Counted from the stretch's first letter, positions 43,090 to 51,906 are shown. The stretch: 64,000 bases of DNA from Paenibacillus koleovorans NBRC 103111 (GCF_004000845.1 NZ_BIMA01000006.1:49608-113607), one strand, 5' to 3'. The notes: generated by a model not told the origin, from the sequence alone. Numbers and translations are program-made.

Positions 43090-43470
43090 TTAAGCAACAA
43101 CAAGTTTGGTTTTCATCTGAACATGGCCTGCGCCGCAAGGAACGGAGCAAACGATGTCGTATGTGCCGGGTTTGTCGAACGTCACTTCTTTGGAAGTGGT
43201 AGCACCGCTCAGCGTAACGTCGAGACCTACGATCTCAATGCCGTGTTTGCCTTCTTTGTTCGACAGAATGACCTTAAGCGTGTCGCCTTTCGTCACTTTG
43301 TATTCGGCTTGATCGAATTGGAAGTTGGAAGCTGTGATCTTCAGCGTCTTCATGCCGTCGGCCGCCGCCAAATCCTCCTCGCTTTTCTCAGGTTGAAACG
43401 TAACAGCCAAGTAAATCAGGCCGAACGTGCAAGCACCGAAGAACAGAATGGACATTAACCACTTGTACAT
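43090..43470 (-). CDS. Membrane-anchored CuA cupredoxin (cytochrome oxidase subunit II-like)
   Basis: 126 residues from ATG 43470, preceded by GAGGGGG. One membrane helix (about 4-24), then a cupredoxin domain. The copper-binding loop CSVPCGAGHVQM has the C-x3-C-x3-H-x2-M spacing of the binuclear CuA centre, with an upstream His in KEGKHGIEI. It is far shorter than a usual oxidase subunit II and no oxidase, cytochrome c or nos genes lie near. It may be a CuA electron carrier or copper chaperone at the outer membrane face. Confidence 0.88.
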   Translation of the reverse strand: MYKWLMSILFFGACTFGLIYLAVTFQPEKSEEDLAAADGMKTLKITASNFQFDQAEYKVTKGDTLKVILSNKEGKHGIEIVGLDVTLSGATTSKEVTFDKPGTYDIVCSVPCGAGHVQMKTKLVVA

Positions 43471-43747
43471 GCGGATCCCCCTCGTCAATATGTCAATCCA
43501 AATTATACGCTATTTCCTGGACAGAATCTATTCGACACGCCTTCGTGATTATGACAAATCCTTGAACAAACCTAGGAGGCACGCCTGTTTCCAGCTTTCC
43601 CCGTTTCGACATCTTGTATTCCAGCCCGTCCAAGCCATCGCGCCATAGGCAAGTGCTCATTTCTGCCGCATCTGGGTATATACCGTGTTCGCGGTAGGTG
43701 ATCCCCCATAGACTATCGTGTATCAAACAATCAAGGGAGGTGGATTT

Positions 43748-44011
43748 ATGGAAAATATGATGAATAAACCAATGGTTAGCCCCGCTTCGATGATGCCGAC
43801 GCAATCCAACCCTGCGATGAACGCTGCCATGAACGCGCCGATGGTCGCTCCGATGGCGGTCGCTCCCGCTTATGATAATGCTAAAGTGCATGGGATGAAA
43901 TACCCGGTCTCCCCGGCTTTCGAACATCCTTGTGGTGGTTCGGAAGTAGGCATGGTGCTCGTATTGTTCATCCTGCTCGTCATCATTCTTCGCGGTGCCA
44001 AGTTCATCTAA
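43748..44011 (+). CDS. Small Met-rich membrane protein, YjcZ-like C-terminus
   Basis: 87 residues from ATG 43748 with GGAGGTGG upstream. The first 50 residues are unusually rich in Met, Ala and Pro (NAAMNAPMVAPMAVAPAY). The last 22 form a helix (VGMVLVLFILLVIIL) like that of YjcZ-family sporulation peptides. A CATAGACTA sequence at 43707-43715 resembles the -10 element of mother-cell sigma factors, without a clear -35. Function unknown. Confidence 0.6.
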   Translation: MENMMNKPMVSPASMMPTQSNPAMNAAMNAPMVAPMAVAPAYDNAKVHGMKYPVSPAFEHPCGGSEVGMVLVLFILLVIILRGAKFI

Positions 44012-44033
44012 GCCATAGAGGATGAAGCAATAA

Positions 44034-45341
44034 ATGCACAAGCACAAGCAACGAAACAAAATGAGCGTGTCGCTGAAACAGCATATTCGAGGTTGTCGGG
44101 CAAAAGGGATGGCGCCTCGACGATTCAAGGTGATCGTTGAGCTGTGCAAACCGGCGTCCGGCGGCTGCTTAAAGAAGCTGCGCAGTAGTATGGCAGGAAG
44201 CGGACGGCGGTTTCGAATCCGCAGGAAGCTCGAAATCATCGGCTCGGTCGCCGCAGAAGTGCACGCGAGCTGCCTGAGCAAGCTGCTGCGTCATTCGTCC
44301 GTGAAGCGGGTGCATCACGACACGAAGCTGCGGACGCGGCTGAACATCGCCACGCCGTCTATCGGCTCGACGCTCCTGCAGCGCCGCGGGCTGACCGGCC
44401 GAGGCGTGACGATCGGCATCATCGACACCGGCGTATACCCTCATCCGGACCTGGTCAAGCCGGTCAATCGAATCGTGGGCTTCCGGGACTTCCTTGGCGG
44501 CCGCTGCCATCCATATGACGACAACGGCCACGGGACGCATGTGGCGGGAGACGCCGCCGGCAATGGACGCAGCTCGCGCGGCAAATACACCGGTCCTTCG
44601 CCAAAGGCCAGACTCGTGGTGGCCAAGGCGTTCAACCGCTTCGGCGAGGGCGATACTTCCGACGTCATCGCCGCGATCGACTGGATCGTCCGGACCAGGC
44701 ACAAATTCGGCACCCGCATCGTAAATATGTCGTTCGGAGGCCCACCTGGCGGGAGCTGCGAGGAAGATCCGTTGTGCCGGGCAGTCGGCCGGGCGTGGGA
44801 CCGCGGGCTGATCGTCGTCGCCTCTGCGGGCAACGAAGGGCCGGGCGCGAGGACAATCGATTCCCCCGGAATCAATCCGAAGATCATTACGGTCGGGGCA
44901 ACGGATGACCTTCGCACTCTGAAGCAGACGGACGATCAGGTTGCGCCTTTTTCCAGCAGAGGTCCGGCGCCGGACAGGAAAACAAAGCCGGATCTCGTGG
45001 CGCCCGGGGTGGACATTGTCTCACTCAGAGCGCCAGGATCGTTCCTGGACCGGAGGGAGCCGTTCAATCGGGTGGCGAACAGCTACTTCCGCATGTCCGG
45101 CACGAGCATGTCCACGCCGATCGTGGCAGGGGCGATCGCGCAGCTGCTGCAGCGGTTTCCGCGGCTGACGAACGAGCAGGTGAAATCGCTGTTGAGGCGT
45201 TCGGCGATCCGGCTGCGGAAAGGCGGTCCCAACGTGCAAGGCAGCGGCGAGGTGTCGCTGTTCGGATTTGCTGCCGCAAAGCCGATACCGAGATGCAGAC
45301 CGAGTCGACAAGCCGTCAAAAAAACGGTTGCCAGCCGTTGA
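44034..45341 (+). CDS. Subtilisin-like serine peptidase (S8, AprX-like)
   Basis: 435 residues. Catalytic triad motifs are complete: Asp in IIDTGVYPHP (about 129), His in NGHGTHVAG (about 166) and Ser in GTSMSTPIVAG (about 358), with the oxyanion Asn in SAGNEGPG. The first 110 residues are a Cys/Arg/Lys-rich pro-region without a signal peptide, so it may act inside the cell or be secreted by another route. It lies 22 bases after the Met-rich peptide gene and may be co-expressed with it. Confidence 0.92.
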   Translation: MHKHKQRNKMSVSLKQHIRGCRAKGMAPRRFKVIVELCKPASGGCLKKLRSSMAGSGRRFRIRRKLEIIGSVAAEVHASCLSKLLRHSSVKRVHHDTKLRTRLNIATPSIGSTLLQRRGLTGRGVTIGIIDTGVYPHPDLVKPVNRIVGFRDFLGGRCHPYDDNGHGTHVAGDAAGNGRSSRGKYTGPSPKARLVVAKAFNRFGEGDTSDVIAAIDWIVRTRHKFGTRIVNMSFGGPPGGSCEEDPLCRAVGRAWDRGLIVVASAGNEGPGARTIDSPGINPKIITVGATDDLRTLKQTDDQVAPFSSRGPAPDRKTKPDLVAPGVDIVSLRAPGSFLDRREPFNRVANSYFRMSGTSMSTPIVAGAIAQLLQRFPRLTNEQVKSLLRRSAIRLRKGGPNVQGSGEVSLFGFAAAKPIPRCRPSRQAVKKTVASR

Positions 45342-45366
45342 ACGCTGTGCTAGTATGTTGTAAATA
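45338..45366 (+). promoter_or_regulatory. Promoter of the riboswitch-controlled ABC operon
   Basis: TTGAAC (45338-45343), 17 bases, TAAATA (45361-45366). Transcription would begin just before the aptamer. Confidence 0.6.
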
Positions 45367-45377
45367 AGTGGGAGGGC

Positions 45378-45495
45378 TTCTAGGGATCCGAGGCACGCGA
45401 GACGCTGATTGGCGTTGCGCCGACGCTGTCGAACCGAGCGAAGCCGGACGAAGAATGGTGTCATTCACGTCACACCGTAGGGATAAAAGACCTTC
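45378..45495 (+). ncRNA. ykkC-class riboswitch candidate
   Basis: The conserved blocks of ykkC RNAs appear in order: TCTAGGGATCCG (45379-45390), AACCGAGCG (45432-45440), TCACACCG (45470-45477) and GGGATAAAAGACC (near 45480-45492), with pairing segments between. Known subtypes sense guanidine, ppGpp, PRPP or nucleotides; the deviation from GGTCCGAGAG leaves the subtype open. The 3' block overlaps the 5' arm of the following terminator, so ligand binding would prevent termination (an ON switch). Downstream is a three-gene ABC exporter. Recognised by eye, not by a covariance model. Confidence 0.65.
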
Positions 45496-45545
45496 GGCAA
45501 GTTCCGCCAGCAAAGGCGGCTTGCGGGAGGTCTTTGTTGCTTTAA
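45486..45545 (+). terminator. Leader terminator (attenuator) of the ABC operon
   Basis: AAAGACCTTC pairs with the GGGAGGTCTTT arm around 45524-45533, enclosing CAAG/CTTG and CCGCC/GGCGG stems, and TTGTTGCTTT follows. The 5' arm uses the last bases of the aptamer. Confidence 0.75.
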
Positions 45546-45573
45546 TGGGATAAAACGGTGGAGGTGGAGAGCA

Positions 45574-46599
45574 ATGTGGGGAATCCGCGTAAGAGGGTTG
45601 AGCAAATCGTTTCAAGTCAAACGCAAGCAGTCCGGGCTGAGAGGGAGCTGGAAAGCATGGTTCCACCCCGAGTACAACGAGAAGATCGCCGTACAGCCGA
45701 TCGATCTGGATATCGAGCGAGGCGATTTCGTCGCTTTTCTTGGTCCGAACGGTGCCGGCAAGTCGACGACGATCAAGATGCTGACCGGTATTCTGCATCC
45801 GACAGCGGGGACGGCTGAGGTGCTCGGCCACTGTCCGTGGAAGGAGCGGTCGAAGCTCGCTTTTCGCATCGGTACCGTATTCGGCCAGAAGTCGCAGCTG
45901 TGGTACCACCTCCCGCCGATGGATACGTTCGAGCTGATGTCGCGCATCTACGAGATCGGCAAAACCGACTATATTCGCCGGCGCGACGACTTGATCGAAC
46001 GATTCGAGCTGCAGCCGTACTTGACGACGCCGGTAAGGAAGCTGTCGCTCGGCGAGCGGATGCGCTGCGAGATGGCGGCGGCGCTCTTGCACCGGCCGGA
46101 GCTCGTGTTCCTCGACGAGCCGACGATCGGCCTCGATGTCGTCGTGAAGCTGAGAATCCGCGAGCTACTGCTCGAGATGAATCGCCAGGAAGGGACGACG
46201 CTGTTCCTCACTTCGCATGATGCCGGCGACGTCGAGCAGCTGTGCCGAAGGGCGATCGTCGTGAACCACGGCACGATCATCCTGGACGATCGTGTGGCGA
46301 ACTTGAAGCGCAACTTCCTGACCCGCAAGACGATCAATCTGCGGCTGCGGGAGCCGGGCGATTGGACGGCATTGCGCCGGGAAGGCGTAGAGCTGTTAGC
46401 GGAGCGGGGGACGGAGGCGACACTCTCGGTCGATACGTCCCGGGTGACGATTGAGACGGTGCTGGCGGATATTGTAGGCGCCTTCCGGTTGGAGGATGTG
46501 ACGATCGAGGACCCCCCTATGGAGCAAATCATAACGCGGATATATGAGCACACCTCAAGAACGGAGGGGATCCGCAGTGAGCTGGAGCTGGGTCGGTAA
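45574..46599 (+). CDS. ABC-2 type transporter ATPase (COG4586-like)
   Basis: 341 residues. The N-terminal extension (VRGLSKSFQVKRKQ ... WFHPEYNEKIAV) is typical of this uncharacterised ATPase class. Walker A GPNGAGKST, signature LSLGERMRCEMAAAL, Walker B LVFLDEPTIGLD and H-loop TSHD are intact; a 100-residue C-terminal domain follows. GGAGGTGG precedes the ATG. It overlaps the first permease gene by 23 bases. Together the three genes form an efflux-type transporter under the ykkC-class leader. Confidence 0.93.
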   Translation: MWGIRVRGLSKSFQVKRKQSGLRGSWKAWFHPEYNEKIAVQPIDLDIERGDFVAFLGPNGAGKSTTIKMLTGILHPTAGTAEVLGHCPWKERSKLAFRIGTVFGQKSQLWYHLPPMDTFELMSRIYEIGKTDYIRRRDDLIERFELQPYLTTPVRKLSLGERMRCEMAAALLHRPELVFLDEPTIGLDVVVKLRIRELLLEMNRQEGTTLFLTSHDAGDVEQLCRRAIVVNHGTIILDDRVANLKRNFLTRKTINLRLREPGDWTALRREGVELLAERGTEATLSVDTSRVTIETVLADIVGAFRLEDVTIEDPPMEQIITRIYEHTSRTEGIRSELELGR

Positions 46600-47389
46600 A
46601 GCAAGCAAATATACGGCGGTCGGGCGAATTACGGTTCGCAGCCATTTGGCTTATGTCGCCGACTTCGCGTTTCGCTCCTTGTTTCTGCTGCTGATCTTGT
46701 ACATTTTCATGCAAGTATGGACGGTGACCTTCGAGGGTGAAGGGACAGATCGTATAGAGGGGTACACATACAAACAAATCATCTGGTATTTGATCGTGGC
46801 GGAATCGGTCATCCTTGCATTTCCGAAGCTGGTGGCGAAGATTGAGACGGAAGTAAAAAACGGCGACGTAGGCTACCAGCTGCTTCGCCCGATCCATTAT
46901 GTGCTGTACCACTACTCGGCCTTTATGGGAGAGGCGCTCATCCGGTTCATGGTCAATCTGGCTATCGGCAGTATGCTGGGGATCGCGGTGTTCGGTTGGT
47001 CCACGCCAAGTCTTGTGTCTTTGGCCGCGCTAGCTGTTGTATTGCTCGGGGCATTCACCATCCAATACGCCATGAACATGATGGTGGCGCTGTGCGCCTT
47101 CTGGGTCGAGGAGACGCGAGGGCTAGATTTCGTTTACTCGAAGCTGCTGTTCACGATCGGCGGCATGCTGCTGCCGCTTGAGATGTTCCCGGGCGCCCTA
47201 CAGACAATCAGCGGCTGGCTGCCGTTTCAGGGAATTGCCTACTTCACCGCTAAGACGGCCGTTCGATTCGAGGCTGCGGAATGGATACGGATGATCGGCA
47301 TCCAATTGATCTGGATCGTAGTGCTGATGGCGGGAGCGTTCGCAGTATATCGGAAAGGAGTGAAAAAGCTGCATGTCAATGGAGGCTGA
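46577..47389 (+). CDS. ABC-2 type permease, DUF990 family (first subunit)
   Basis: 270 residues from GTG 46577, which has GGAGGGGA 6 bases upstream; an ATG at 46544 has none. Six predicted helices; RIEGYTYKQIIWYLIVAES and ETEVKNGDVGYQLLRPIHY are typical of the DUF990 permeases that accompany COG4586 ATPases. The stop overlaps the second permease gene by 17 bases. Confidence 0.88.
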   Translation: MSWSWVGKASKYTAVGRITVRSHLAYVADFAFRSLFLLLILYIFMQVWTVTFEGEGTDRIEGYTYKQIIWYLIVAESVILAFPKLVAKIETEVKNGDVGYQLLRPIHYVLYHYSAFMGEALIRFMVNLAIGSMLGIAVFGWSTPSLVSLAALAVVLLGAFTIQYAMNMMVALCAFWVEETRGLDFVYSKLLFTIGGMLLPLEMFPGALQTISGWLPFQGIAYFTAKTAVRFEAAEWIRMIGIQLIWIVVLMAGAFAVYRKGVKKLHVNGG

Positions 47390-48197
47390 CGCAAGAGGGT
47401 CGAACGGAAGGCTGCTGCCCTTGTTGAAAGTAATCGTCGCCTGCTGGAAGCTGAATTTGGCCGGAGCGCTCGAATATAGGCTCAGCTTCTTCCTGACGGC
47501 CGGCATGATGTTTGTGAACAACATCGTCTGGATTTTTTATTGGGGCGTCTACTTTCATCGTTTCCAGGTGGTCAATGGTTGGACGTTCGAGGATGTCATG
47601 ATGATGTGGGCCATCGGCGCCGGGGGGTTCGGTGTCGCTGCGGTGTTGTTCGGCAATTGCTTCACGCTTGCAGGGTTGATCGCCAACGGGCAGCTGGAGA
47701 CGTTTCTCGTTCAGCCGAAGCCGGTTTTGCCGCATGTGCTCGTGAGCCGCATGTCGGTATCGGCGATCGGAGATGTCGTGTTCGGGTTAGGGCTGTACGG
47801 CATGTTCGGCCAGCATAGCGCAGGAGGACTGTTAAAATTCGGAATCGGCCTGCTGCTTGCCACGCTGCTGTTTATTTGCTTTAATTTGCTTGTACAGTCG
47901 TTAGCTTTCTATATGGGCAACGCCGAGGCGCTGGGCATGCAATTGAACATGGGCTTCTTGACGTTCGCCACGTATCCGACCGATATTTTTCGCGGAGCGG
48001 GCAAGCTGCTTTTGTTCACATTGGTGCCGGCCGGCTTCATCAGCTATATCCCGATCGGATTGCTGAAGACGGTTGAGTGGCCGTTCGCATTCGGATTGAT
48101 CGGTGCATCGCTGGTGCTGCTGACGGGCAGTTCGGTTTTGTTCTACAGAGGGCTTCGACACTACAGCTCAGGCAATCAGGTTACGCTGCGGATGTAA
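47373..48197 (+). CDS. ABC-2 type permease, DUF990 family (second subunit)
   Basis: 274 residues with six predicted helices. GWTFEDVMMMWAIGAGGFGV and LIANGQLETFLVQPKPVLPH mirror the QL-x-RP loop of the first subunit, so the two would pair as a heterodimer. GAAAGGAG lies before the ATG. Substrate unknown; if the leader senses guanidine or a nucleotide, the transporter may handle a related compound. Confidence 0.88.
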   Translation: MSMEADARGSNGRLLPLLKVIVACWKLNLAGALEYRLSFFLTAGMMFVNNIVWIFYWGVYFHRFQVVNGWTFEDVMMMWAIGAGGFGVAAVLFGNCFTLAGLIANGQLETFLVQPKPVLPHVLVSRMSVSAIGDVVFGLGLYGMFGQHSAGGLLKFGIGLLLATLLFICFNLLVQSLAFYMGNAEALGMQLNMGFLTFATYPTDIFRGAGKLLLFTLVPAGFISYIPIGLLKTVEWPFAFGLIGASLVLLTGSSVLFYRGLRHYSSGNQVTLRM

Positions 48198-48234
48198 GGA
48201 ACAAGGAGCATTCGATGGCAGAAAGGATAGGAGC

Positions 48235-48696
48235 ATGAACGTTGCGATTGTGAACAGTCAAGAGGAGTTGGCGAAATGTCTGCGGGTTCGCAAGGATGTT
48301 TTCGTGCAGGAGCAGGGGGTAGCCGAGGAGCTGGAGGTCGATGAATACGACATTTCTGCGAATGCTGCCGTGCATTTTTTGCTGAGGGATGAGAATGGAA
48401 CCGAGCTCGGAGCTTCCAGGCTGAAGACATACGAGCCGGGCAGCGCCAAGCTGCAGCGCATCGCCATCTTGAAGTCGTTCCGCGGGAAAGGCTACGGACG
48501 GTTGCTGGTGGAAGCGATGGAGCGGCAGGCTGTTCAACTTGGCTATACGTTTGCTGTGCTCGATGCGCAGGTGCAAGCTTCCGCGTTTTACGCCAAAATG
48601 GGGTATGCCGTCATCTCGACGGAGCCGTTCTTGGATGCTGGCATCGAGCATGTGCGGATGAAGAAGCCGCTTCAACTCCCCGTCTCCGCGGACTGA
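48235..48696 (+). CDS. GNAT-family N-acetyltransferase
   Basis: 153 residues. The acetyl-CoA loop is IAILKSFRGKGYGRLLVEAM (R-x-x-GxG type, about 79-98), preceded by GASRLKTYEPGSAKLQRI. The start NVAIVNSQEELAKCLRVRKD resembles ElaA/YitI-type members. AGGAGC lies directly before the ATG. Its last 25 bases overlap the end of the opposite-strand kinase gene. Confidence 0.88.
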   Translation: MNVAIVNSQEELAKCLRVRKDVFVQEQGVAEELEVDEYDISANAAVHFLLRDENGTELGASRLKTYEPGSAKLQRIAILKSFRGKGYGRLLVEAMERQAVQLGYTFAVLDAQVQASAFYAKMGYAVISTEPFLDAGIEHVRMKKPLQLPVSAD

Positions 48697-50270
48697 ATCG
48701 CTTTCGGCAAGGAGAGCCGGAAGGTGGTGCCGACCATCAGCTTGCTCTCCACTTCCATATTGCCGCCGTGGTCCTGCACGATTTTGTGGCAGATGGACAA
48801 CCCGAGGCCCGTCCCGTTTTCCTTCGTCGTATAGAACGGGTGGAACACTTTGGCCAGCTCGGCTTCGGGAATGCCTTTACCCGTGTCCCCCACCTCAATG
48901 ACCGCATATTGCCCGCTTTCATATAGACGAATGGTGACCGTCCCTTCCTCCGTCATCGCCTCGAACGAATTTTTCACCAGATTCATCAGCAGCTGCACCA
49001 GCTTATCTTGATCCATCAGCATTTCAAGCTCCGGATTTTGGGGTAAATATATTATTTGGTGGCCAAGCCGCAGCGCTTCGGATTCCATCAACGAGATAAC
49101 GCGGTGTACACACGGATGAATCGGCCTCACCTTGTAATGCACGACATGGGGCTTGGAAAATTGTAAAAATTCGGCGGTCAGCTCGCTCATCCGGTTGATC
49201 TCGTCCATAATGAGCTCGTACCAGGGCTCGATATTGTATTGGTTGGAGCGCGAAATTTGCAGGAAGCCCTTCACCGTCGTGAGCGGGTTGCGGATTTCAT
49301 GTGCCATGCCCGAGGCGAGCTCTCCGACGACACGCAGCTTCTCGGAGCGGATCAGATGGTTTTCCCGTTTTACCCACATCTCGTTTTTCATCGAGAACAG
49401 CATTTTTTCCGCTGCATGGATCAGCTCTTCCTTCGTATACCCGTCAATTGGATAAGTAGAATAGCCGTACGTGATTTTGACCCCGGTCAGTTTGGCGATT
49501 TCGGATTCGAGCAGCTGCCGTACGCTAGTAATCCGCTCATCCGGATTGTTCGCATTGATCGCCAGCGCGAATTCGTCGCCGCCATAACGGGAGATGACAT
49601 AAGCATCGGAGAACAGCACCTTGAGCAGCTCGGCGATTTCCTTCAGCAGACGGTCGCCTTCAGAGAAGCCTTGTACATTATTGTAGGATTTCAAATCGGT
49701 ACAGTCGATGATGATCAGAATGAGCGGCGTGCGGCCGATCAGCAGCTGCTCGACTTGCCGGTGGTAGGCGTCGTAGTTGTGAAGACCGGTCAAGCCGTCT
49801 CGAGTGGAGAGCAGTCGGTTTTGCGTGCCCAACAGCTCCTTGCTCTGCTCCGACTTGAACAGAAACTTGCTCAGGTAGATGGTTAAACCAAAAGCGAGCG
49901 CATCGTATACGCTTACAAGGATCGCGTAATCGTTAATCGTCGAGTAGAATAATCGAATGCTTGTATAGGACACGAAGTAGAGGCTCCAGAGGAGCAACAT
50001 CCTTGGCAGGGATTTGATCGGATAACAGTCCCGGCCAAGCAAGAGCAGGAATACCGGCAATACCCAGTTCAACTGGGTGAAATAATGCAAGGCGACGAGC
50101 AGGGCGAATCTCAGTACATGCAGCTTGGCATGGCGGAATTCCATGAAGTAGACGACGAGCAGGAGACCGCCGATCAGCAGCGTGATAAGCGGATATGAGG
50201 CGCGCTCGAGCACGAGCGAGGAGATGACGACCAATACGCAGTAGACCGGAACCAGGAACCGTGAGACCAT
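48672..50270 (-). CDS. Membrane GGDEF / histidine kinase fusion protein
   Basis: 532 residues from ATG 50270, with GGAGGT 6 bases upstream; the ATG at 50333 has no such site. Five to six membrane helices (about 3-130) come first. A GGDEF domain follows (about 155-300) with RYGGDEF intact near 228, but the substrate segment reads DCTDLKSYNNVQGFSEGDRL, where the usual His is absent. Then a histidine kinase: phospho-acceptor GMAHEIRNPLT (about 321), N-box NLVKNSFEA, DTGKGIP and GTGLGLSICHKIV. The two signalling outputs in one chain are unusual; no response regulator gene is adjacent. Confidence 0.9.
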   Translation of the reverse strand: MVSRFLVPVYCVLVVISSLVLERASYPLITLLIGGLLLVVYFMEFRHAKLHVLRFALLVALHYFTQLNWVLPVFLLLLGRDCYPIKSLPRMLLLWSLYFVSYTSIRLFYSTINDYAILVSVYDALAFGLTIYLSKFLFKSEQSKELLGTQNRLLSTRDGLTGLHNYDAYHRQVEQLLIGRTPLILIIIDCTDLKSYNNVQGFSEGDRLLKEIAELLKVLFSDAYVISRYGGDEFALAINANNPDERITSVRQLLESEIAKLTGVKITYGYSTYPIDGYTKEELIHAAEKMLFSMKNEMWVKRENHLIRSEKLRVVGELASGMAHEIRNPLTTVKGFLQISRSNQYNIEPWYELIMDEINRMSELTAEFLQFSKPHVVHYKVRPIHPCVHRVISLMESEALRLGHQIIYLPQNPELEMLMDQDKLVQLLMNLVKNSFEAMTEEGTVTIRLYESGQYAVIEVGDTGKGIPEAELAKVFHPFYTTKENGTGLGLSICHKIVQDHGGNMEVESKLMVGTTFRLSLPKAIQSAETGS

Positions 50271-50392
50271 CTCGAGACCTCCAAAGGGATTTGCCATTGT
50301 TGGATCTGGATTTGCCCGATGCGACCGGAACATAAACTGGTGGCGTAAAGGAAATACTAGGCCTGCATTTGTCAGCTAAGGAGGATGAAGCT

Positions 50393-50635
50393 ATGAGTCT
50401 GCAAAAGGGTGAGCGAGAATCGTTCGTCGCCGTCCGCAAAAACGGAGACGGTGACTTGACGGCGTTCAAGACGTCGTCCGGCCGCGAATTGGATTACGTA
50501 TCGGCACGCGAAGAAGTTAACCAGGGCCGTATCCAAGGCGTGAATTTGTTCAAAGGCAGAGACGGTGAGCTCTACATCCGCGGAGATGCGGATGGAGACC
50601 CGAGCAACAACCTGGACAATTTGCCTTCGTTCTGA
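50393..50635 (+). CDS. DUF3892 family protein
   Basis: 80 residues from ATG 50393 with AAGGAGG upstream. FVAVRKNGDGDLTAFKTSSG and the end GDADGDPSNNLDNLPSF are hallmarks of the small DUF3892 family of Bacillota. Cytosolic; function unknown in the family. Followed by a strong hairpin. Confidence 0.85.
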   Translation: MSLQKGERESFVAVRKNGDGDLTAFKTSSGRELDYVSAREEVNQGRIQGVNLFKGRDGELYIRGDADGDPSNNLDNLPSF

Positions 50636-50666
50636 CGCTCTGTCTGAACGATCCGCCAATTCCAGA

Positions 50667-50691
50667 CAACCCCGCGGCCGCCGCGGGGTTG
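50667..50691. terminator. Hairpin terminator between convergent genes
   Basis: Perfect 11-bp stem CAACCCCGCGG / CCGCGGGGTTG, loop CCG; a TTGTCGTTC tail on the plus strand. Confidence 0.75.
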
Positions 50692-50719
50692 TTGTCGTTC
50701 TGCATAAGCACTTCGGCCG

Positions 50720-51472
50720 CTAAGGAGCCGCTAGAAATTCATATGGTTTATGTTGCTCGATGAAGGTCATTTTGCCGGTTTTGCCCATGTAGTCGGGCAT
50801 CGAATCCCCGTAATGCATCAGCAAGATCCGCTCCTGGTACTCCTCCGGCAGGCTGAGCAGCTCGTTCAGCGTCGAATGGACGAGTCCGTTGCCTTCGAGC
50901 TGGCAATCATGCAGTACCTGCACGCATTGCCTGCGTACGAACATCTCGTCCAGCAGCGCCCGATTGAACGTCATGTCGCCGCTGTAGAATACTTTGTCAT
51001 TCAGCACGACGGAATAGCTCGGCATGTTCGGGAAATGCTTCGTTCGGATTAGCTCTACGCTCAGTCCGGGTTGAATTTCTTGACGGACGTCGCACTTCAG
51101 CGGAACGACGTCGAAGAAATCACGCAACGTCGATTCGCCCTCGACAGTGTAGCGAAGGCCGGCCTTGAGCGAATCGTCCCAGAGCGGCTCTATCAGATTC
51201 TCCTCAATATAGAGCGACGGTCTGAGCTGGTACATATATTTCATACGCAAGGCGTATTCTTCCAATCCGCCTATATGGTCGGCATGCAGATGAGTCACCA
51301 GCACGCCCTGAATGTCGTTCATCGGGAAATTCATCTTGTGAAGCGCCATAGGCGCCAAAATTCCGCAATCGATCATCAGCGTGTATCCGTTACAAGCGAC
51401 AAGCGCGTTGTTGTTGTAGTACGCCTTGGCGAAAGCGGACCCCGAGCCGATCATTCGTAGTTGGAACTTCAT
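50720..51472 (-). CDS. Metallo-beta-lactamase-fold hydrolase
   Basis: 250 residues. Metal motif THLHADHIGG (about 60-69), later ligands in LIRTKHFPN, FYSGDMTFN and LLMHYGDSM. The start FQLRMIGSGSAFAKAYYNNN is like the RNase Z/phosphodiesterase branch. Cytosolic; substrate unknown. AGAAGGAGG precedes the ATG. The 236 bases to the next gene show nothing else. Confidence 0.9.
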   Translation of the reverse strand: MKFQLRMIGSGSAFAKAYYNNNALVACNGYTLMIDCGILAPMALHKMNFPMNDIQGVLVTHLHADHIGGLEEYALRMKYMYQLRPSLYIEENLIEPLWDDSLKAGLRYTVEGESTLRDFFDVVPLKCDVRQEIQPGLSVELIRTKHFPNMPSYSVVLNDKVFYSGDMTFNRALLDEMFVRRQCVQVLHDCQLEGNGLVHSTLNELLSLPEEYQERILLMHYGDSMPDYMGKTGKMTFIEQHKPYEFLAAP

Positions 51473-51708
51473 AATGAACCTCCTTCTGCGATGAGCGGGC
51501 GTAAGCCCAATTGCATCCCCTCTAATGTATCACGTTTATATGGAAAAAAAAAGAATACGGTTTTGGATTCGAGATAATAATAGCAGGCTTGTTTGCGTAA
51601 AAATGTTTTGGCGATTCCGGGCGTTCGCGGAGGTCCGATCGGTCGCCCGGCCATACACTGCTTGAGAAGGTCGGGCACCCGGCCGGTTGAGAGGAGCAGC
51701 GTGAAGCG

Positions 51709-51906
51709 ATGGCCGCGAAGGGCAAAACGAAAAAGAAAGCCGCCCCAACCTCGGGGGGCTCCTATCAGTTGAGAACGGTCACCTCGGACATCTGCGAGGT
51801 GTGCAAAACGCCTTGCGCCAGAGGGATGCGCTATGCCGCCCGGATGCGCGAGCCCGGAGCGGTGGGCAAGGGCGTCCCTTGCATATTGACCCGGTATAAA
51901 GCGTAG
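51709..51906 (+). CDS. Small basic Cys-containing protein of unknown function
   Basis: 65 residues. Lys-rich start (MAAKGKTKKKAAP), then ICEVCKTPCARGMRYAARM and GKGVPCILTRYKA: four Cys that could hold a metal. Gene-like composition and GAGAGGAGC upstream support it; no named family recalled. Confidence 0.6.
   Translation: MAAKGKTKKKAAPTSGGSYQLRTVTSDICEVCKTPCARGMRYAARMREPGAVGKGVPCILTRYKA

Noticed and set aside
45378..45545. T-box leader before the ABC operon
   Set aside because: The required GGTGGNACCGCG-type T-box and a specifier loop are not present; the ykkC blocks fit better.
45368..45553. Possible 61-residue ORF before the COG4586-like ATPase
   Set aside because: It covers the riboswitch and terminator exactly and has no ribosome site of its own.
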